From Porodaedalea pini (Eukaryota; Basidiomycota; Agaricomycetes; Hymenochaetales; Hymenochaetaceae), in assembly GCA_002794775.1 (NCBI GenBank), contig NBAY01000029.1:62001-126000 (forward strand): a stretch of 64,000 bases of DNA, read 5' to 3'. Shown piece by piece: positions 36,071 through 49,052 of this stretch. The position numbers were made by a program, and so were the translations under genes. The notes beneath the pieces are model-generated. The model was not told the origin of the DNA, did not search any database, and saw nothing but the letters and a program-made list of their open reading frames with translations. Positions within the stretch are counted from its first letter, which is position 1, and every line of letters starts with the position of its first letter.

Positions 36071-36280
36071 TGCGAGCGCAATATTAATATTAATGTTTCT
36101 GGGACACGCATGTCACGGGACCGTGATCATATATTACTACGTATTTCTTAACAAAGTAATTAAAATGAATAAAAGCGTGATTCAATAGTCTGTGACTCTG
36201 CCTGCTAGCCTGAATACACAGCAGCCGCATAGGTCAGTCTAAGTAACCTACACAAATTAGCACAAATATACATAGGTTAC

Positions 36281-37589
36281 CTCAAGGTTCTCACCAAACG
36301 CTACACAGCAAACACTCCACTTGTGTTTTCAAGCGATGATCAGTCCCTGACACTCGTATTTTTGCATGCGTCGGGATTCTTCAAGGAGGTCTGGGAGCCA
36401 GTCATAGAGCCTACTAGTTCGTGCGAGCGAGACTTCAGCTTCTGAGAATGCTTTGAAATTCAGAGATATATTCTCTATCGAGTGTCCGAATCATGGCGAG
36501 TCCGCTGTGATGAACGAAGACGTATTGGACAAGAACTATCTCGATAGTTGTGAGTTACACTTATGCCTGTTTACTTGATCTCTATCGTTTATATTCAATC
36601 GATAGGGCCCAACAGGCTATACTCTCGCGCTGCACAAGTGTTTCTGACTGCCGGAGAGGGAAGCGGTGCCAAGGTCGATTTCACCAAACACAGACTCATT
36701 GGCCTTGGACATTCCATGGGCGCAGCTGCCTTGTGCGTCTTCCGTCGTTTACCTGTCCCTCGCTTTAACCCTTTTTACTCCTTCTCTTTTGCAGAGTTAT
36801 GCTCGTGAATACGGTGCCGGAGCTGAACTTCGAGCGCCTCATCCTTGTCGAAGCCGCTATTTACAGGCCCGACATTCCGCAGCGCTACCAGATGGGAAGC
36901 GCTCTCACATACTTCGCTTGGACGCGCAGGGACGTCTGGACGAGTCTCAAATCCGCCATGAAAGATTTCATGTCCAACTGTACAGTAAATGGGATCCACG
37001 TATATTTGATTTATTCTCTGTAAGCAAATTTTGCATTTTGGCCTTTATTCCCCATCATTAACGTAATTTGTTTTCAAAAGCATTACGCTTTGTGTGTGCA
37101 CCTCGCAGCTAAATATGCCGAGCCTAACTGTTTCAATGGCGTCACTACGGCTCTCACAAAGTGCCAGGAAGCTGTACGTCAATGCGTACTCGTGGAATTA
37201 CGAAAGTACAAACTGATATTCTCCGCACTAGGCCGCTGCTCGAGATGACGGGCTTGTTTATGGTGCCTTGACGGAATAATCTGAGCTCACGCGCAGGATG
37301 CCCATCCATGTCATCTGTGGAGATACTCCGGACCTCAGGTAAACACTTTGCTGTTATAAGGTGTATGTTTCTTATTTTTCGACTTTCTTTTCTGTACAGT
37401 CCGGTCGAGCTCCAGCAAGTGCACGCAGACCCGGAGCTGGGATGCTATCCGACGTCTGTATCATACATTCACAATGCCGGGCATTTGGTCGTCCAACAGG
37501 CGCGAGATGCAGCTGCTGATGAATTCTTCGCAATACTCCTGAACGAGTCGTCATTGAATGTGAAGAGGGAGCCCAAAGCATCGCTGTAA
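36281..37589 (+). pseudogene. Alpha/beta hydrolase, broken copy
   Basis: Follows the intact gene at 42190-43544 exon by exon, in the opposite orientation: L-K-V-L-T-K-R-Y, L-V-F-L-H-A-S-G-F-F-K-E-V-W-E-P, G-L-G-H-S-M-G-A-A-A-L, F-A-W-T-R-R-D-V-W-T-S, and a C-terminal H-N-A-G-H-L-V-V-Q-Q. It lacks a start codon, and frame changes occur after about 36400 and near 36975. Splice sites for later exons are preserved. Stop TAA at 37587-37589. Confidence 0.85.
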
Positions 37590-39109
37590 CATTTTTAACA
37601 GGTTGAAAGTAGCCACCGAGTTTATGACCGGAAATGGCTGTCTGAAGAGTATAGCGGGTTTATATTTGAAATGTACGGATATCTCTTGTGCTTCCGATCT
37701 ATGTAGCTGTACGAAGAGCCCCTTCCGGATTCTTAGAATGTCTAAGATATTCTGGATGAGAATACAATCACCGCTAAAGGCAAATATATTCCAGCGGGGG
37801 TAAACCCAAGCCTTTCGTACATTGGAGTTGGAGTATATACAACTACAGATATGGAATTGTTTACTTGGTATCCGAATATGACGACTCAAATACCTGGAAA
37901 AGAGGTGCGTACCTCGATTAATATTGTCGGATAACACAAGGATAGCGACAAACCGACGTGTCTATGATAAGGTTCACCGACGTTCTCCGAGCTCGCCGCG
38001 ATTTCAGATTAAAGAAGATTGGCTCCGGAAACATCAGGACTGGAAGAGGCGCCACCACACATCCAATAATTGCATTCTTCTAAACCTTCGTCGGCGTTGA
38101 TATTCCTTTCAGAGCTTTCTTACCATTCTGACCAGTTCTTGTGTTTATCCGCTCATTCGCCGTCTTCCATTCTCACCTCGTGTACCTGCGACTGATACGA
38201 CGATAATACCATGATCTAAAGTAGAACATTTCGAAGATGATTGGACGTGTGCGGCGTGCGTCGAGAGGGAAGAGAGCGGTGAAGCTCGATGCCGATGTTC
38301 CTCAATTCCATAAATATTATACATTTCAACAGTCAAGTTGCTTGGTTCCTACGTCAATACTGTATGTAATTTCCAATTCCTAGCTAACAGACACAGTCCG
38401 TGGTTTCAGAGTCTATGCTCCTAAAAAGTCTTTTGCTCTCAAATGGTGCTTATACCTCCTAATGGATTGAGATCGAAGACCGAAGCAGCGAAACTGAGGA
38501 CATTGAACGGCCTGCCAGCCTCAGACCGCATTCGTTGATCTGTGGAACAAACATGTGGAGCTTGTAACTTTATTCTCAACGCAGACGGGAACCTTGCAAT
38601 CACCGCTACGCACATCTCTTGGTTCCGAAGCACCTTCACTCAGTCATCAAGCTGGAGATTTTATGATCAAAGATCCGGAGAACACCAGCATGCACCTGAT
38701 GCCGGCCTACCTGGGCTTATACGGTAAGCCCCAGGGCCATCCGAGATTGAGGGATCAGGCTCATATCCCTCGGATCTTTGATGGTACACGAGCCTGTCTT
38801 CTCTGCTGTATTCAACGTGATGACTTCTTACGTAGTACACTGTCGCAGATGCTTCAGGATCAAGAATGTCGAGAGCGAGGTGAGGGCTATTCGGCTTCAT
38901 GAGACTCATTCGCCTCGATTGCTTAGGATCCCATATCAGGCAGTTTACCTACCTCAGGCGGCCTATTAACGGACCCCAGACACCCGTAAATAGTGCGTTT
39001 TGAGTCTATGCGTGCTTCAGTTTAGCATTGCCGTATAAAAAGACTAGTGTCTCGCATGGTGTAGAAGCAGTAATTTCGCCGGAAGGTCTCACCTATACAC
39101 GATATCGCA
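37590..39109. other. Intergenic with unidentified exon-like piece
   Basis: No complete gene is seen. 38540-38735 on the plus strand reads like one or two exons (frame with M-I-K-D-P-E-N-T-S-M-H-L-M-P-A-Y-L-G-L-Y-G followed by GGTAAG). I could not connect it to a start or a family. Confidence 0.35.
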
Positions 39110-41384
39110 ATGAGCAAAACTTCAGAGTACATCCAGACGGTCAACTATTCAACTAAGAGCGAGAACACAGTCCTTCGACTGGTCGAGCGGCTCCTTTCCA
39201 CTTTTCAGCAAGGCACAGTTAATCTGGGCTTACTTGACAATTACGGTTCGTTACATATTGAATGCGCAAATGTATTGATTCCCTCTTGATCATTATCCAA
39301 TCCAGCTAAGAAATCCGTCCTCACCTTGTTGACCAAAATTGCCAGAGGACAGTTGCGCGTCGAATGCAAAGACGAATGCTGGGACTTTGGAAAACCCTAC
39401 ACTCTGTCTCATATCGATGGCCCGCCGCGACAGCTCTCCGCGTCGATTAAGATTCTCAAGGACAGCGTTTGGACTCGGCTTTTCCTTCATGCCGACTTCG
39501 GGTTTGCTGGTACACTCTTTATGCAATATTTATCTCATCTTCTCCCTCACAGTAGAAAACATTAATACAGATGCCTACTTGCTGAATGAAGTAGAAGTGG
39601 ATAGTTTGAACGATCTCTTTAGAGTCCGTTGCTCCCCCTTTCTCTCCCCTCTGATTATTTATTGATGATATCATTTCTCCCCCTCCCCCTCCCCCCCATT
39701 AAAGATTTTCATTCTGAATCGCCAAGTGCTGAACGAGATGGCAACATCCGTCTCACCTTTCGTTCGAGCATTGAGCTATATGTACGTCATCCTCAATCAA
39801 TGCGAAGTGATATAGACTCAGTATTAATGGCTTCACAGTGCTAATTCAAGACTCGCGAATAAGATAACTGGTAGTCGCAGTAACATTTCGTAAGTGGTAT
39901 ACAATCCGGCTTGCACTCTCGGAATGCTGATTAATATTGCTCCAGTGCGCATTATGACCTCCCGACCGAAGTGTTCAACGCATTTCTCTCGCGCGATCTC
40001 ACGTATGCTCAGAACCTCTGACTAAAAAAATCCAAGATGCTAATTTTTCTATCCGCGCAACAACAAGCTATAGCTGCGCGATATTTGATGAAGAAGCTAA
40101 AAATGAGATCGGTGACCTGCTTGAGGAGCGACCCATTGCGCCACCGCAAGGTGCACTCGATGAACCGAGAGTCATACCCGCTGATGACCTAGAGCGCGGT
40201 CAGCTGGCAAAACTCCGCTTGGTCGCCGAGCGCGCTCGGATTAAGAGTGGCTCGCGCGTGCTAGAGATCGGGTGTGGCTGGGGTAGCTTCGCGATGCTCG
40301 CTGCACGCGAGTTCGGTGCTCAAGTCGATACCATAACCATCTCGCAGGAGCAGCTGCACGATGTGAAACGCCGTGTTGAAGCTGCAGGACTGACAAACAT
40401 TATTAACGTGCACTTTATAGACTATCGGCATATGCCTCCTTCATTTCATCATGCCTTTGACGCGGTCGTCTCAATCGGTGTCATGGAGCATGGTGAGATA
40501 TTCTTCTTCGTATTTGTTTTAATGGAGCTAATCCTAGTTTACATCGTCGTAGTTGGGATAGAGTTCATGACCGGGTGGTTCAAGTCGATGAGCTGGGCGA
40601 TGAAGCCCGAAGGGTCCTTTAAAGTCTTCACAATGAGCACCGTTCCAGACACACGTTGGCGCCAGTACGAGACGTATGTCTATTTCATCATTTTGACGCT
40701 ACTCGTAACATTAAAAACATACTTCCTACGCAGTGAAGTAGACTTCGTACGGAAGTACATCTATCCGTGCGTTCTCTGTTTCCCGTTCAACCTTATAATA
40801 AGTCGATCTCATTTCACTGCTTAGTGGTGGGCAGTTGTCCTCGGTACACACACTAGTAACTAGCATTTGCAATGCTGGTCTGAACATTAACACCATCGAG
40901 GATATCGGTCCCCGTAAGGCCTTTCTTTCGCTTTATATGGGGTCCTTGACTTATTGAGAGTGCCCATGTCCAGACTACGCTCGCACACTGCGTGAATGGA
41001 GCTACCGCTTTCAGCGAAACTTCTCCAGCCACATCACGCCTGCGATGATGAATCACTTCCCCTCTCTGTCGACCGAGGAGCTCGATATTTTCAGGCGTAA
41101 ATTCATTTGTAAGTGGACTATATTCGATTAAGTTTGTGGTTACTTGTCGAAGAGTGGACTGACTGAATGCATTGACACACCAGACTACTACGCGTATAGC
41201 GAGGCGGGCTTTGCGATGCGGAGCATCTCCGACCACATCTTTACGCTGACACGGGAGGTAGGTCTCCCGATGGCTCTTGTACAACCATCCAAGGCTGACA
41301 GCCTATTTTTTTAAGGCCAATTTGAATCTGTGATTATGCTGTTCGCGTCTCGTCTAACCCACCTGCACGCAGCGCTCCTCTTGA
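39110..41384 (+). CDS. Cyclopropane-fatty-acid-synthase-like SAM methyltransferase
   Basis: SAM-dependent methyltransferase of the CFA/mycolic acid cyclopropane synthase family, acting on lipid acyl chains or related substrates. Exons: 39110-39245, 39306-39509, 39553-39623, 39705-39781, 39839-39889, 39946-40002, 40068-40492, 40553-40673, 40734-40766, 40825-40913, 40974-41108 and 41184-41257, which sum to 491 codons. The SAM motif V-L-E-I-G-C-G-W-G is at about residues 263-271, preceded by the family's A-H-Y-D and D-L-T-Y-S-C-A-I-F blocks. H-Y-A-R-T-L-R-E-W and Y-Y-Y-A-Y-S-E-A-G-F close the domain. The end is uncertain: either a short last exon at 41373-41384, or read-through to a TAA at 41312. 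No internal break is seen. Confidence 0.88.
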
Positions 41385-42189
41385 GCCTAGAAACCTTTCA
41401 CTAGGATTTCAACAAATGATGGACATCGTAGGAGCATGATGTACAACATTTTCTTTATCGTCTCTTTCTTTAGTTGTCATGAGTCCCGTGGATATCTTCT
41501 AATTGGCGCATGAGAAGCTCGAAACGGCACTGTTTTGGACCCAGCTCCATCAAGGAAAAGCAGTAACTAAGAACAAATCCACTTAAGCTAAAGTTCATCA
41601 ACGCGTCAAAATCTCTTATGTTCCAGAGGCTTTACAAACTCACCTAGTGAAAAATTTACGACTGGCTTCGAAGAAATTGCCCGCGAAAGAAGATCAAGGG
41701 CTTTGATGTGTTTCACAAATTGATGCGTATATGACATGTGGATGAATGATAGGCGGGAAGGCCTGTGATAGAGCGGTTCAGAAGTTGAATGATAGAAGTA
41801 AGAGAGAGTCCCACATGCAAGAAGCCTTGCTTCGACAGAAGTACAGGAATGATTGGAGGGAAATAAATCTGTTACTAGTAAGGTTTCTGTACTCACTTCA
41901 AACTTGACTCCGAAGTGAGCGAATCTGCAATATAAGGAGGTGCTGACTGTCGGCCGTTTTAAATGCCGGGAAAAACGTTTTTAGCTCAGAGTACGCTTCG
42001 TGTCATGCAACTGCGGATCGACTGGGGATTTTAATACATTATTTGAATTACAACAATACAATCTTGAGCATTCGAAGACAGTACTCAATCAAAATACAAA
42101 CTCGGACTTTAAGTCACTTGATCCGTGGAATTCAAAAGAATTTCAGATACGACCACTGCGGCCAGAGAACATGAAATAGAACAGATGAA
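41385..42189. other. Intergenic, no gene seen
   Basis: Convergent spacer between the methyltransferase and the hydrolase. A 96-codon minus frame (41606-41896) has no recognisable feature. Confidence 0.45.
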
Positions 42190-43544
42190 TTATAGAGCCG
42201 CTTTCACTTCTTTTCCTACAGTCAACCTTGAAGCATTTATTAGTATTTCGAATATCTCGTCAGCAGTTGCATCAGGTGCTTGCTGGACAGCTAAATGTCC
42301 CGCATCGCGAACATATGATACGGATGCAGGGTAGCATCCCAGTTCCGGATCTGTGTGCACATCCTGGAGTTCGCCAGGACTGCGCCAAAATGTCAGGGAG
42401 ACGGAACCGGCGCATTCTCAAGTGGTAGACTGCTCACCTGATGTCAGGGGTATCGCCGAAGATGATGTGGATGGGCATCTTTCGTGTGAGCTCAGAGTAT
42501 TCTGTGAGTGCGCGATATACGAGCTCTTCATCGCGATAGCATGCCTGATGCATATAGAATATGAGACTGTGATCGCTTAGAAAACTTGAGAGACCACACG
42601 CACAGCTTCTTGGCGCTTTGTGAGTGCTGTAGTTATGCCTTTGAAGCAGTAAGGCTCGGAATAGCGAGCAGCGGGATGTGTGCGCAGTGCGTAGCGCTTT
42701 TCAGGGAAGGTAGATGTGAGTAGGCTTAAGTACAAGGTAGTTAGGGATACTCACAGAGAATAGTTCAAACATGCGAGGATCCCATTGGCTGTAAATAGGA
42801 TTAGACTTGAACTCCTTCATGGCAGATTTGTGGCTCGTCCAGACGTCCTTGCGAGTCCAAGCGAGATACGTGAGCGTTTTTGACATTTCGAACCTCCCTG
42901 GAATGTCGGGCCTGGAGATGGCAGCTTCGACGAAGACAAGGCGCTCGAAATGCAATGACGGCGTCATATTTACAAGCATTACCCTGTGGTGGCTCAGTTC
43001 AAAAACTGACAGGGGTAATTGGAAGCTTACAGTGCAGCTGCTCCCATGGAATGGCCGATACCGACGAGCCGCCGTTTAGTGAAATCAATTCTAGCACCGT
43101 TCCCCACTCCGGCGGTTAGAAACTCTTGGGCGGCTCGAGAATATGTGCTATTGTGCCCTGCGAGGTTGCGAGGATGATGCAGATTGGTATGGAAGCGAAA
43201 AGCGACTTACATGTATCTCCGTAAGTTCGATCCAAGACAGTCTCGTTCAGCACTGCGGATTCGCCATGATTTGGACTTTCGATAGAGAAAATATCTCCAA
43301 TTTCAATTCCATTTTGTCCATTCGAGGATGCATTCGAGCGGACGAGAAGATGCTGTATGAGTGGTTCCCAAGTCTCCTTGAAGAACCCCGTAGCATGGAA
43401 AAAAACAAGAGTTAGGGCTTGCGGGCTATTTGAAAGCTTGAAGGGCGACTCTGGATTATAACGTTTCACGAGAACTTTCAAATCGAAGGATGGAGTCGAG
43501 TCGAGGAGGATAGTCTCGCTGGAGAGCACTGGAGAGGAGTCCAT
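42190..43544 (-). CDS. Alpha/beta-hydrolase fold protein
   Basis: Hydrolase of the Ser-Asp-His class. The substrate is unknown. Six exons join in frame: 43211-43544, 43031-43157, 42755-42983, 42604-42696, 42438-42544 and 42190-42379, giving 359 aa. The start was chosen at the first ATG (43544); the frame is open a little upstream without an ATG. The nucleophile elbow G-H-S-M-G puts Ser at 148. A likely acid Asp292 lies in I-I-F-G-D-T-P-D, and His325 in R-D-A-G-H. The oxyanion-region motif F-F-H-A-T-G-F is near residue 47. Introns are 47-59 bp, GT/AG. Fungal relatives sit in secondary-metabolite clusters. Here it lies beside a transporter in divergent orientation, sharing a promoter region of about 360 bp. 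Confidence 0.9.
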
Positions 43545-43901
43545 GAGGATCAAGTCGCTTGGAGGTGACAAGTAGGATGGCCAGAATAAAACATGAGAAC
43601 TTAAGGGGGTGACCGAGGTCGCTGGGTTTAAGTTCGATCTCCGCTCAGAAGCAGGATCCCGGGGAAATATTAAAATAACGCCGCAAGGTTCTGACAGTTC
43701 TACTAATAGTAGTACTAATACTAGTGGCCATCGTGACTCTCAAGCTCCGCTCCGTCGGAGTAGCATCCCTTTATTGCTTCTCTCACTGTCTCAGGCCTGT
43801 GTCTTCGACAGACTCCACCAAAATCCTCTTCTCTTTTCCTTCGCGGCTGTTCATCCTTATAAGCATAACCATTTCTATTAGAACAGCTTCATACCATTTT
43901 T
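43545..43901. promoter_or_regulatory. Shared divergent promoter region
   Basis: 357 bp between the hydrolase (minus) and transporter (plus) start codons. Head-to-head arrangement suggests co-regulation. No specific operator is recognised. Confidence 0.4.
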
Positions 43902-45919
43902 ATGCCTTCTGAAACAAAGCAAGACTCTGTGCGCGAGGAGTCCCTCGATGTCGACAATTCTGATGTTGCGTATCAAGTGCCTGACGGGGGATTCAAGGCC
44001 TGCCTTTCCTTGGCCGGCCAGTTAGTCCATTCGGTTTATCTCGTTCATCGTATCCCTCAAACACCTGATAGATGGTTTGTCCTCTTTGCTACCTTCGGAT
44101 ATCTCTACTCGTTCGGAGTATATCAAGGTCTGAGATGTTCACTCTTTCTCTCAATCGTTGAATTGACAAAATTCTTAGACTATTACACCCGAATTTACTT
44201 GACCAACCATGATCCGAGTGATATCAGGTAATATCTCTGAAGACCTTGTACAGAGTCCTCTGCCCTAACAGTTGCGCAGTTGGATTGGTAGCTTTCAGTT
44301 CATGATGCCCTTCCTCTTCGGTCTCCTATCCGGGAAGCTCTTTGACATAGGATATTTCTATGCCTTAGAAATATCGGGATCCATTATATTTGTCTTCTCG
44401 TATGTGGGCTCGGATGGTTTTTCTTTGATGGCCGCCCACTCACATTCGTCTTCGAAAAGGCTCTTCATGCTCTCTTTGGCAAAGCTCGACCAGTTTTATC
44501 AGGTTAGTAATCAATGGTCACACCTCTAGACCTGCAATAATCAACTCTACTTCTGCTCAGATTTTTCTCAGCCAAGCCGTCGGGATGGGACTTGGACTTG
44601 GTTTGACTTTCATCCCGACTGTCGGCTTGACTGTCCATCACTGGAGGCGCTGGCGCGGTCTCGCTTCCGGTATTGCATTGAGTGGAAGCTCTTGCGGTGC
44701 CATTGCTATGCCTATTAGTACGTTGATTGTTCTTTACAGGCTAAACTGCTATGTTAATTTGTGTGGTAAACAGTGCTGAAGTAAATTTCTCTGGAAGTTG
44801 ATGAAACGATGAGGATCGTTTGCATTGAACAGACTCGCTTTTACGCTGACTTCTTCTTTTCTCAAGCCGCCTCTTGCAAACCCGGAGTTTCGGAGAATCA
44901 GTTCGGGCTAGTGCATACGTGGTGATCGCATGCCTCGCCGTTGGTGTTTCCCTTATGCGCACGCGCCTCCCACCCCGTGCTTCAACTGGGCCTCTGCTAG
45001 ACGTCAAGGCGTGGTTTAAGGAAGGACCATACTTGAGTGCTATGATCGCGTGCGTTTCAGCTTTCAATGCTCCTAGATGGTTTTGGCATCAATTAATTAT
45101 TTGCTCCTTTATGAAGTGGTCTTTTCGCGAGCTTCGGTTTCTATTTTCCAGTGATATACTTGCAACTGTATGCTGTTCAGCATAGTGTTGACCTTACGCT
45201 CGCCTTCTACTCAGTGAGTAGCTGCAACTCTTGCCTCTAACTGGACGGGCAAGCATGATCTTGGTTCTAGCTAGCAATACTAAATGGCTCGGGGGCAATT
45301 GGACGGGTCGTAGCAAATTTTATGTCTGACATCTATGGCCCATATAACCTTTTAGTTGTCGTCTCATTGAGTACGGCGGCAACAATATGGGCAATTCTAG
45401 GAGTGTACGTGGTGCTCTGTAGCCAACCACATCATTAATTGACCTCCTTAATCTATTGACAAACACCTACAGGAACGACAGAACGTCTTTGATTATTGTC
45501 AGTATCCTCTATGGTATATTTTCCGGCGCCTGGCTTTCTCTGGTTGTTGCTTCTCTGGCGTTTCTTTCAAAAACACCCAAGGAAGTAGGGTAGGCTGATA
45601 TCCTCATTTTCTGACACGTATATACCTTCTCAACTCTTCAACTTCCAGAGCGCGAACAGGCATCGGCATCGCGTTCAGCAGCTTGGCCACTCTTGGTGCA
45701 GCGCCTGCACAGGGCGCCCTCCTTACGTCGCGCTTCTCTTGGATCAGACCCATTGCATTCTCCGGGGTAAGAAAAATCAACAACGATTGAATCAAACAGA
45801 GTCGACCAATGCTCAATCTTGCTCTAATTATCTTGCAGACCGTCATGTTAGCCGCATCGGGCTGCTTCTTCGTGACGAGGATGCTATTGGCTAAAGAGCG
45901 GAGGTCTCAGAAAGTCTGA
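43902..45919 (+). CDS. MFS transporter, monocarboxylate-transporter-like
   Basis: Plasma-membrane major facilitator, probably moving an organic acid or small metabolite. Thirteen exons join in frame: 43902-44020, 44072-44127, 44179-44227, 44280-44399, 44460-44502, 44561-44717, 44774-44780, 44867-45049, 45117-45213, 45271-45404, 45473-45589, 45649-45766 and 45839-45919, giving 426 aa. Features: Y-Q-V-P-D-G-G-F at the start, W-R-G-L-A-S-G-I-A in the middle, L-N-G-S-G-A-I-G-R-V in the second half, and about twelve hydrophobic segments. Exon 7 is only 7 nt and supplies parts of M-L-N; without it the frame is lost. No premature stop remains in this model. Confidence 0.88.
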
Positions 45920-46410
45920 GCCTTACATACGTTATATGCGTGATGCATACAAGTAGTGTCATGCATATATAGCGTACTGCAGGAAATGAGGGAAATGTTA
46001 CGATTTCAAACTTGTTATGCCTGCATGGTAGTGGTCTACGGACTAAAATAAGAAATATGATCGACTGTCTATTATGCAGATATGAGAGAGGGAGTTTCCT
46101 GTATGCATCATAGCTGGTCAAAGCAACTGAAAGTCGCTAACATTTGTGATGACAGGTGCTCAGCAAGTTGCTGTATGCTAGGTCTGGAGCCGTGGTTGCT
46201 CCAGTTATGATAATACACGGGGGTAGGACCGCAGAGGGTCATGCATGATGAAGTGTGGCATTATAATATTATCTATTTGAGCGGTCTGATATGAAAATAA
46301 GCCGGGAGTGAATGCGGGTTGGTCATGATTCAGAGTCAGGCCCATTGTATTATAGCGGGTGCTGTGAATATTTTGAAACCGATGTGGTCAGGTTATATAA
46401 TTAATATGGG
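45920..46410. other. Intergenic before Element A
   Basis: No gene is seen. It ends at the ATGGG that would be the 5 bp flank of the Element A LTR. Confidence 0.45.
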
Positions 46411-47246
46411 TGTAGCGATTAACCATCGCCTACGCGCCGGCCGAGTCTTTCTCCCTTCACTTACACTACTCCTTTGACTCCCTTTACCGGCCGCTAAACA
46501 TTACCATTTATTCATTCATAATTGGCGGCCGACTCTTTATTATAATCCTTGGTATGGACACGATTGGACGGACAGATGTCATATGAACTCAATCAGCACA
46601 TGGATGAACGACTCTCGTGGGCACAGGTGGAAAGAATTAGGTGAGTAGGACAAGGACATGGGATACGGGTGTGCAGTGGTGGGAGATGAGAGAGCAGGTT
46701 GGGCACTACAACATCACTCCACGACGATCAGCTGCATGATGTGCACAGGCTGATCGCCGACTCACCTTCACATCTGTTCACACAGACTCAGCCGAGTATT
46801 GCACCGCTTTCTCTGCTTCAGTTTACTATAAATTTGCGGTAGTTTGTAGACAGAGATACAGAGAGATAGGGAGATAGGAGACAAGTACAGAGACAGACAG
46901 TCCCCTCTCCACCTCTAGACCACAATCTACTACATGCATTACTACGCACTACTCACCCAACTCTCATTCTGAAAACAGTATACATCGACTCTGTCACTGA
47001 CTCTCAGAGATCCGCCACCCAATCACCGAACACCCTCAGCTGCTGCCACAAGTGCCGATTCCACCCGCCCAAGTCTTGGTCCAACCGGAATCCCACAGGT
47101 ATCCATATCACCAAGTCTTCATATCTCGAACCTTGCTCTACTTAGGTTGTCCCTCTCAGTATACCAAGTCACCACAGTCCCCTTTGGGTCGATCACAAGC
47201 CATAGCCCAAATCGCCCTTCAGATTAGAAGAGTCTGCACCCCTACA
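46411..47246 (+). repeat. 5' LTR of Element A
   Basis: 836 bp, TGTAGCG...CCCCTACA. It matches the reverse complement of 49053-49904 along its length with many CG/CA and CG/TG differences. It is followed by a tRNA-type PBS and gag, which fixes it as a 5' LTR. Confidence 0.9.
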
Positions 47247-47249
47247 CAT

Positions 47250-47267
47250 TGGAGCCCACCGCGAGGG
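47250..47267 (+). promoter_or_regulatory. tRNA-type primer binding site of Element A
   Basis: TGGAGCCCACCGCGAGG begins four bases after the LTR and starts with TGG, the complement of a tRNA CCA end. The tRNA identity was not determined. This contrasts with the self-priming Elements 1 and 2. Confidence 0.65.
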
Positions 47268-47299
47268 GGACAAGGTGCCTTGCCTAAGTACCAGGTCAA

Positions 47300-49052
47300 C
47301 ATCTGAAGCTCCTCAGCACTCTACACACATACAAGCAAAGGTTCAGGAAGAACTGAGCAACCCACCACCACCACCACCCAGAGGATGAGGCCGAGGAAGA
47401 CCAAGAGGACGTCCACCGACCACAGCCACCCCTCAGATCTTACACGCTCCCAGAGAAGCATCCTCGTCACCTTTTTGCCAATCTGGAACCACCAACCCAG
47501 AAAACACACTTCAAGACACCAAGCAACAACAACCACCCTCAGTAACCGAACCAGAACTCACTCAAGAATGAGGACGACCAGTTGAACCTAGAAGGATCCT
47601 ACCTGATCTCATCGAAACACCAATATCACTTCGTATCCCAGGAAGCTTCATAACCAGCAACAGGTCACATTTCAGCATCACCAGTACACCACTCAGTCAG
47701 CAGATTCAAAGACCCAGGGGAACACCCAAAAGTGAGGAAAGGAACCCAGGCCTTGAAGGATACAGGAGTCCAACAAGGGAACAAAGTCGCTCCAGATCTG
47801 AAGAAGTGGTCAGGAGACTGGTATCACCAGGACCATGAGAATTGGCAACACCATATCGAAACCAATCACTCAGATCATTGTCACCCACAAGACCAGGGTC
47901 ACCACTTAATTGGGGCAGACAAGCCATCAGAAGACGGCTCGACGAACCTCTGACTCAAACAGGAGGACCAATAGAAGTACCAACAGAATGAAACTCCGAA
48001 CCTGAGAATCCTACCCCCAACCAAGAAGAACAATCAATCCTGGAATCACCACAGAATCGGTCCGAGACATCAGAGGAAGAACTAGTCCCGCCATCACCAC
48101 CACCAACTCCAGAAGGATCAATACCTGTTGCAATATCAAGGATTGTGGACCCATACCTGGAAACTTGCCCTTCGACTCCAGAACAGCCAACTCCACCCTT
48201 GCACGTACCCACACCGGCTCTGCCGACTTTCCATATTGTGGCACCACCAATAATCAGAGCAGTCATGGCTAATTCTACTGCACAAGGATCGAGCCAAGGA
48301 CCTTCACAAGCCCCACCAATGGCACCACCAACGCAACCCATACCTAACATAGCCAATCCTCTCCCAGACCTCGCCGAGTCCAGAAATCTCCCGATCACTG
48401 GACCAAATCCTCTGGTTCCAGGAGCAACAATGCCAAACAGACATGACAAATGAGCACCAGCAATGAACGCCAATGTAGAACCAGAAGGGATCCCACAATT
48501 TTTCAAAGAGGTTAACATTTTAGGATCGAATGCAGGAATCACCGATCTACAGAAAATCAATTGGGCACGTTACTACGCATTGGTACATGAGGAATTACTA
48601 TGGTTGACTCTCCCACAGGCACGACAAAACAATTTTGTGTCATTCAAAACAGCCGCCCTAGGCTTCTATCCAGTGGCAACAATAAGATACACTTATGGAG
48701 ATCTAGTCAATTTTATCACCGAGAATTCCAACAAGGTTTTGATGAACATGGCTGCCCTGGGAGAATACCATCGAAGCTTTATGTGTATTACATCATATCT
48801 GGTTCAAGAAGGAGTCATTTCAGATCTAGATCAAAAGCGGTTCTATCAAGAAGGTCTAAACCGGCTCACCAATCAGCATCTCAAACAACAACTTTGGTTG
48901 GTTGATTTTTGACACCCAGCTGGCATTCCTTGGGATATACTGGTACTATACAATGAACTCGACTGACTTATAGCAGGAGGAGTCCTAGTAACTGGTCCTG
49001 GGGCGCAGCAAGGATATGCAGTACTGCAGTATGGAACATTCAGGATACCCGC
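47300..49052 (+). pseudogene. gag: Element A gag, decayed and interrupted
   Basis: One frame runs from about 47300 to 49052 with a Pro/Ser/Gln-rich front and a gag-like core near 48463-48912. It is broken only by TGA codons, at 47386, 47569, 47836, 47989, 48451, 48910 and 48964, with no TAA or TAG. Each TGA could have been CGA. At 49052 it is cut by the LTR of Element B. The rest of Element A is presumably beyond 64 kb. Confidence 0.8.

Noticed and set aside
41258..41384. Firm choice of the last exon of the CFA-like gene
   Set aside because: A 12-nt last exon (41373-41384) and read-through to a TAA at 41312 are both possible; sequence alone does not decide.
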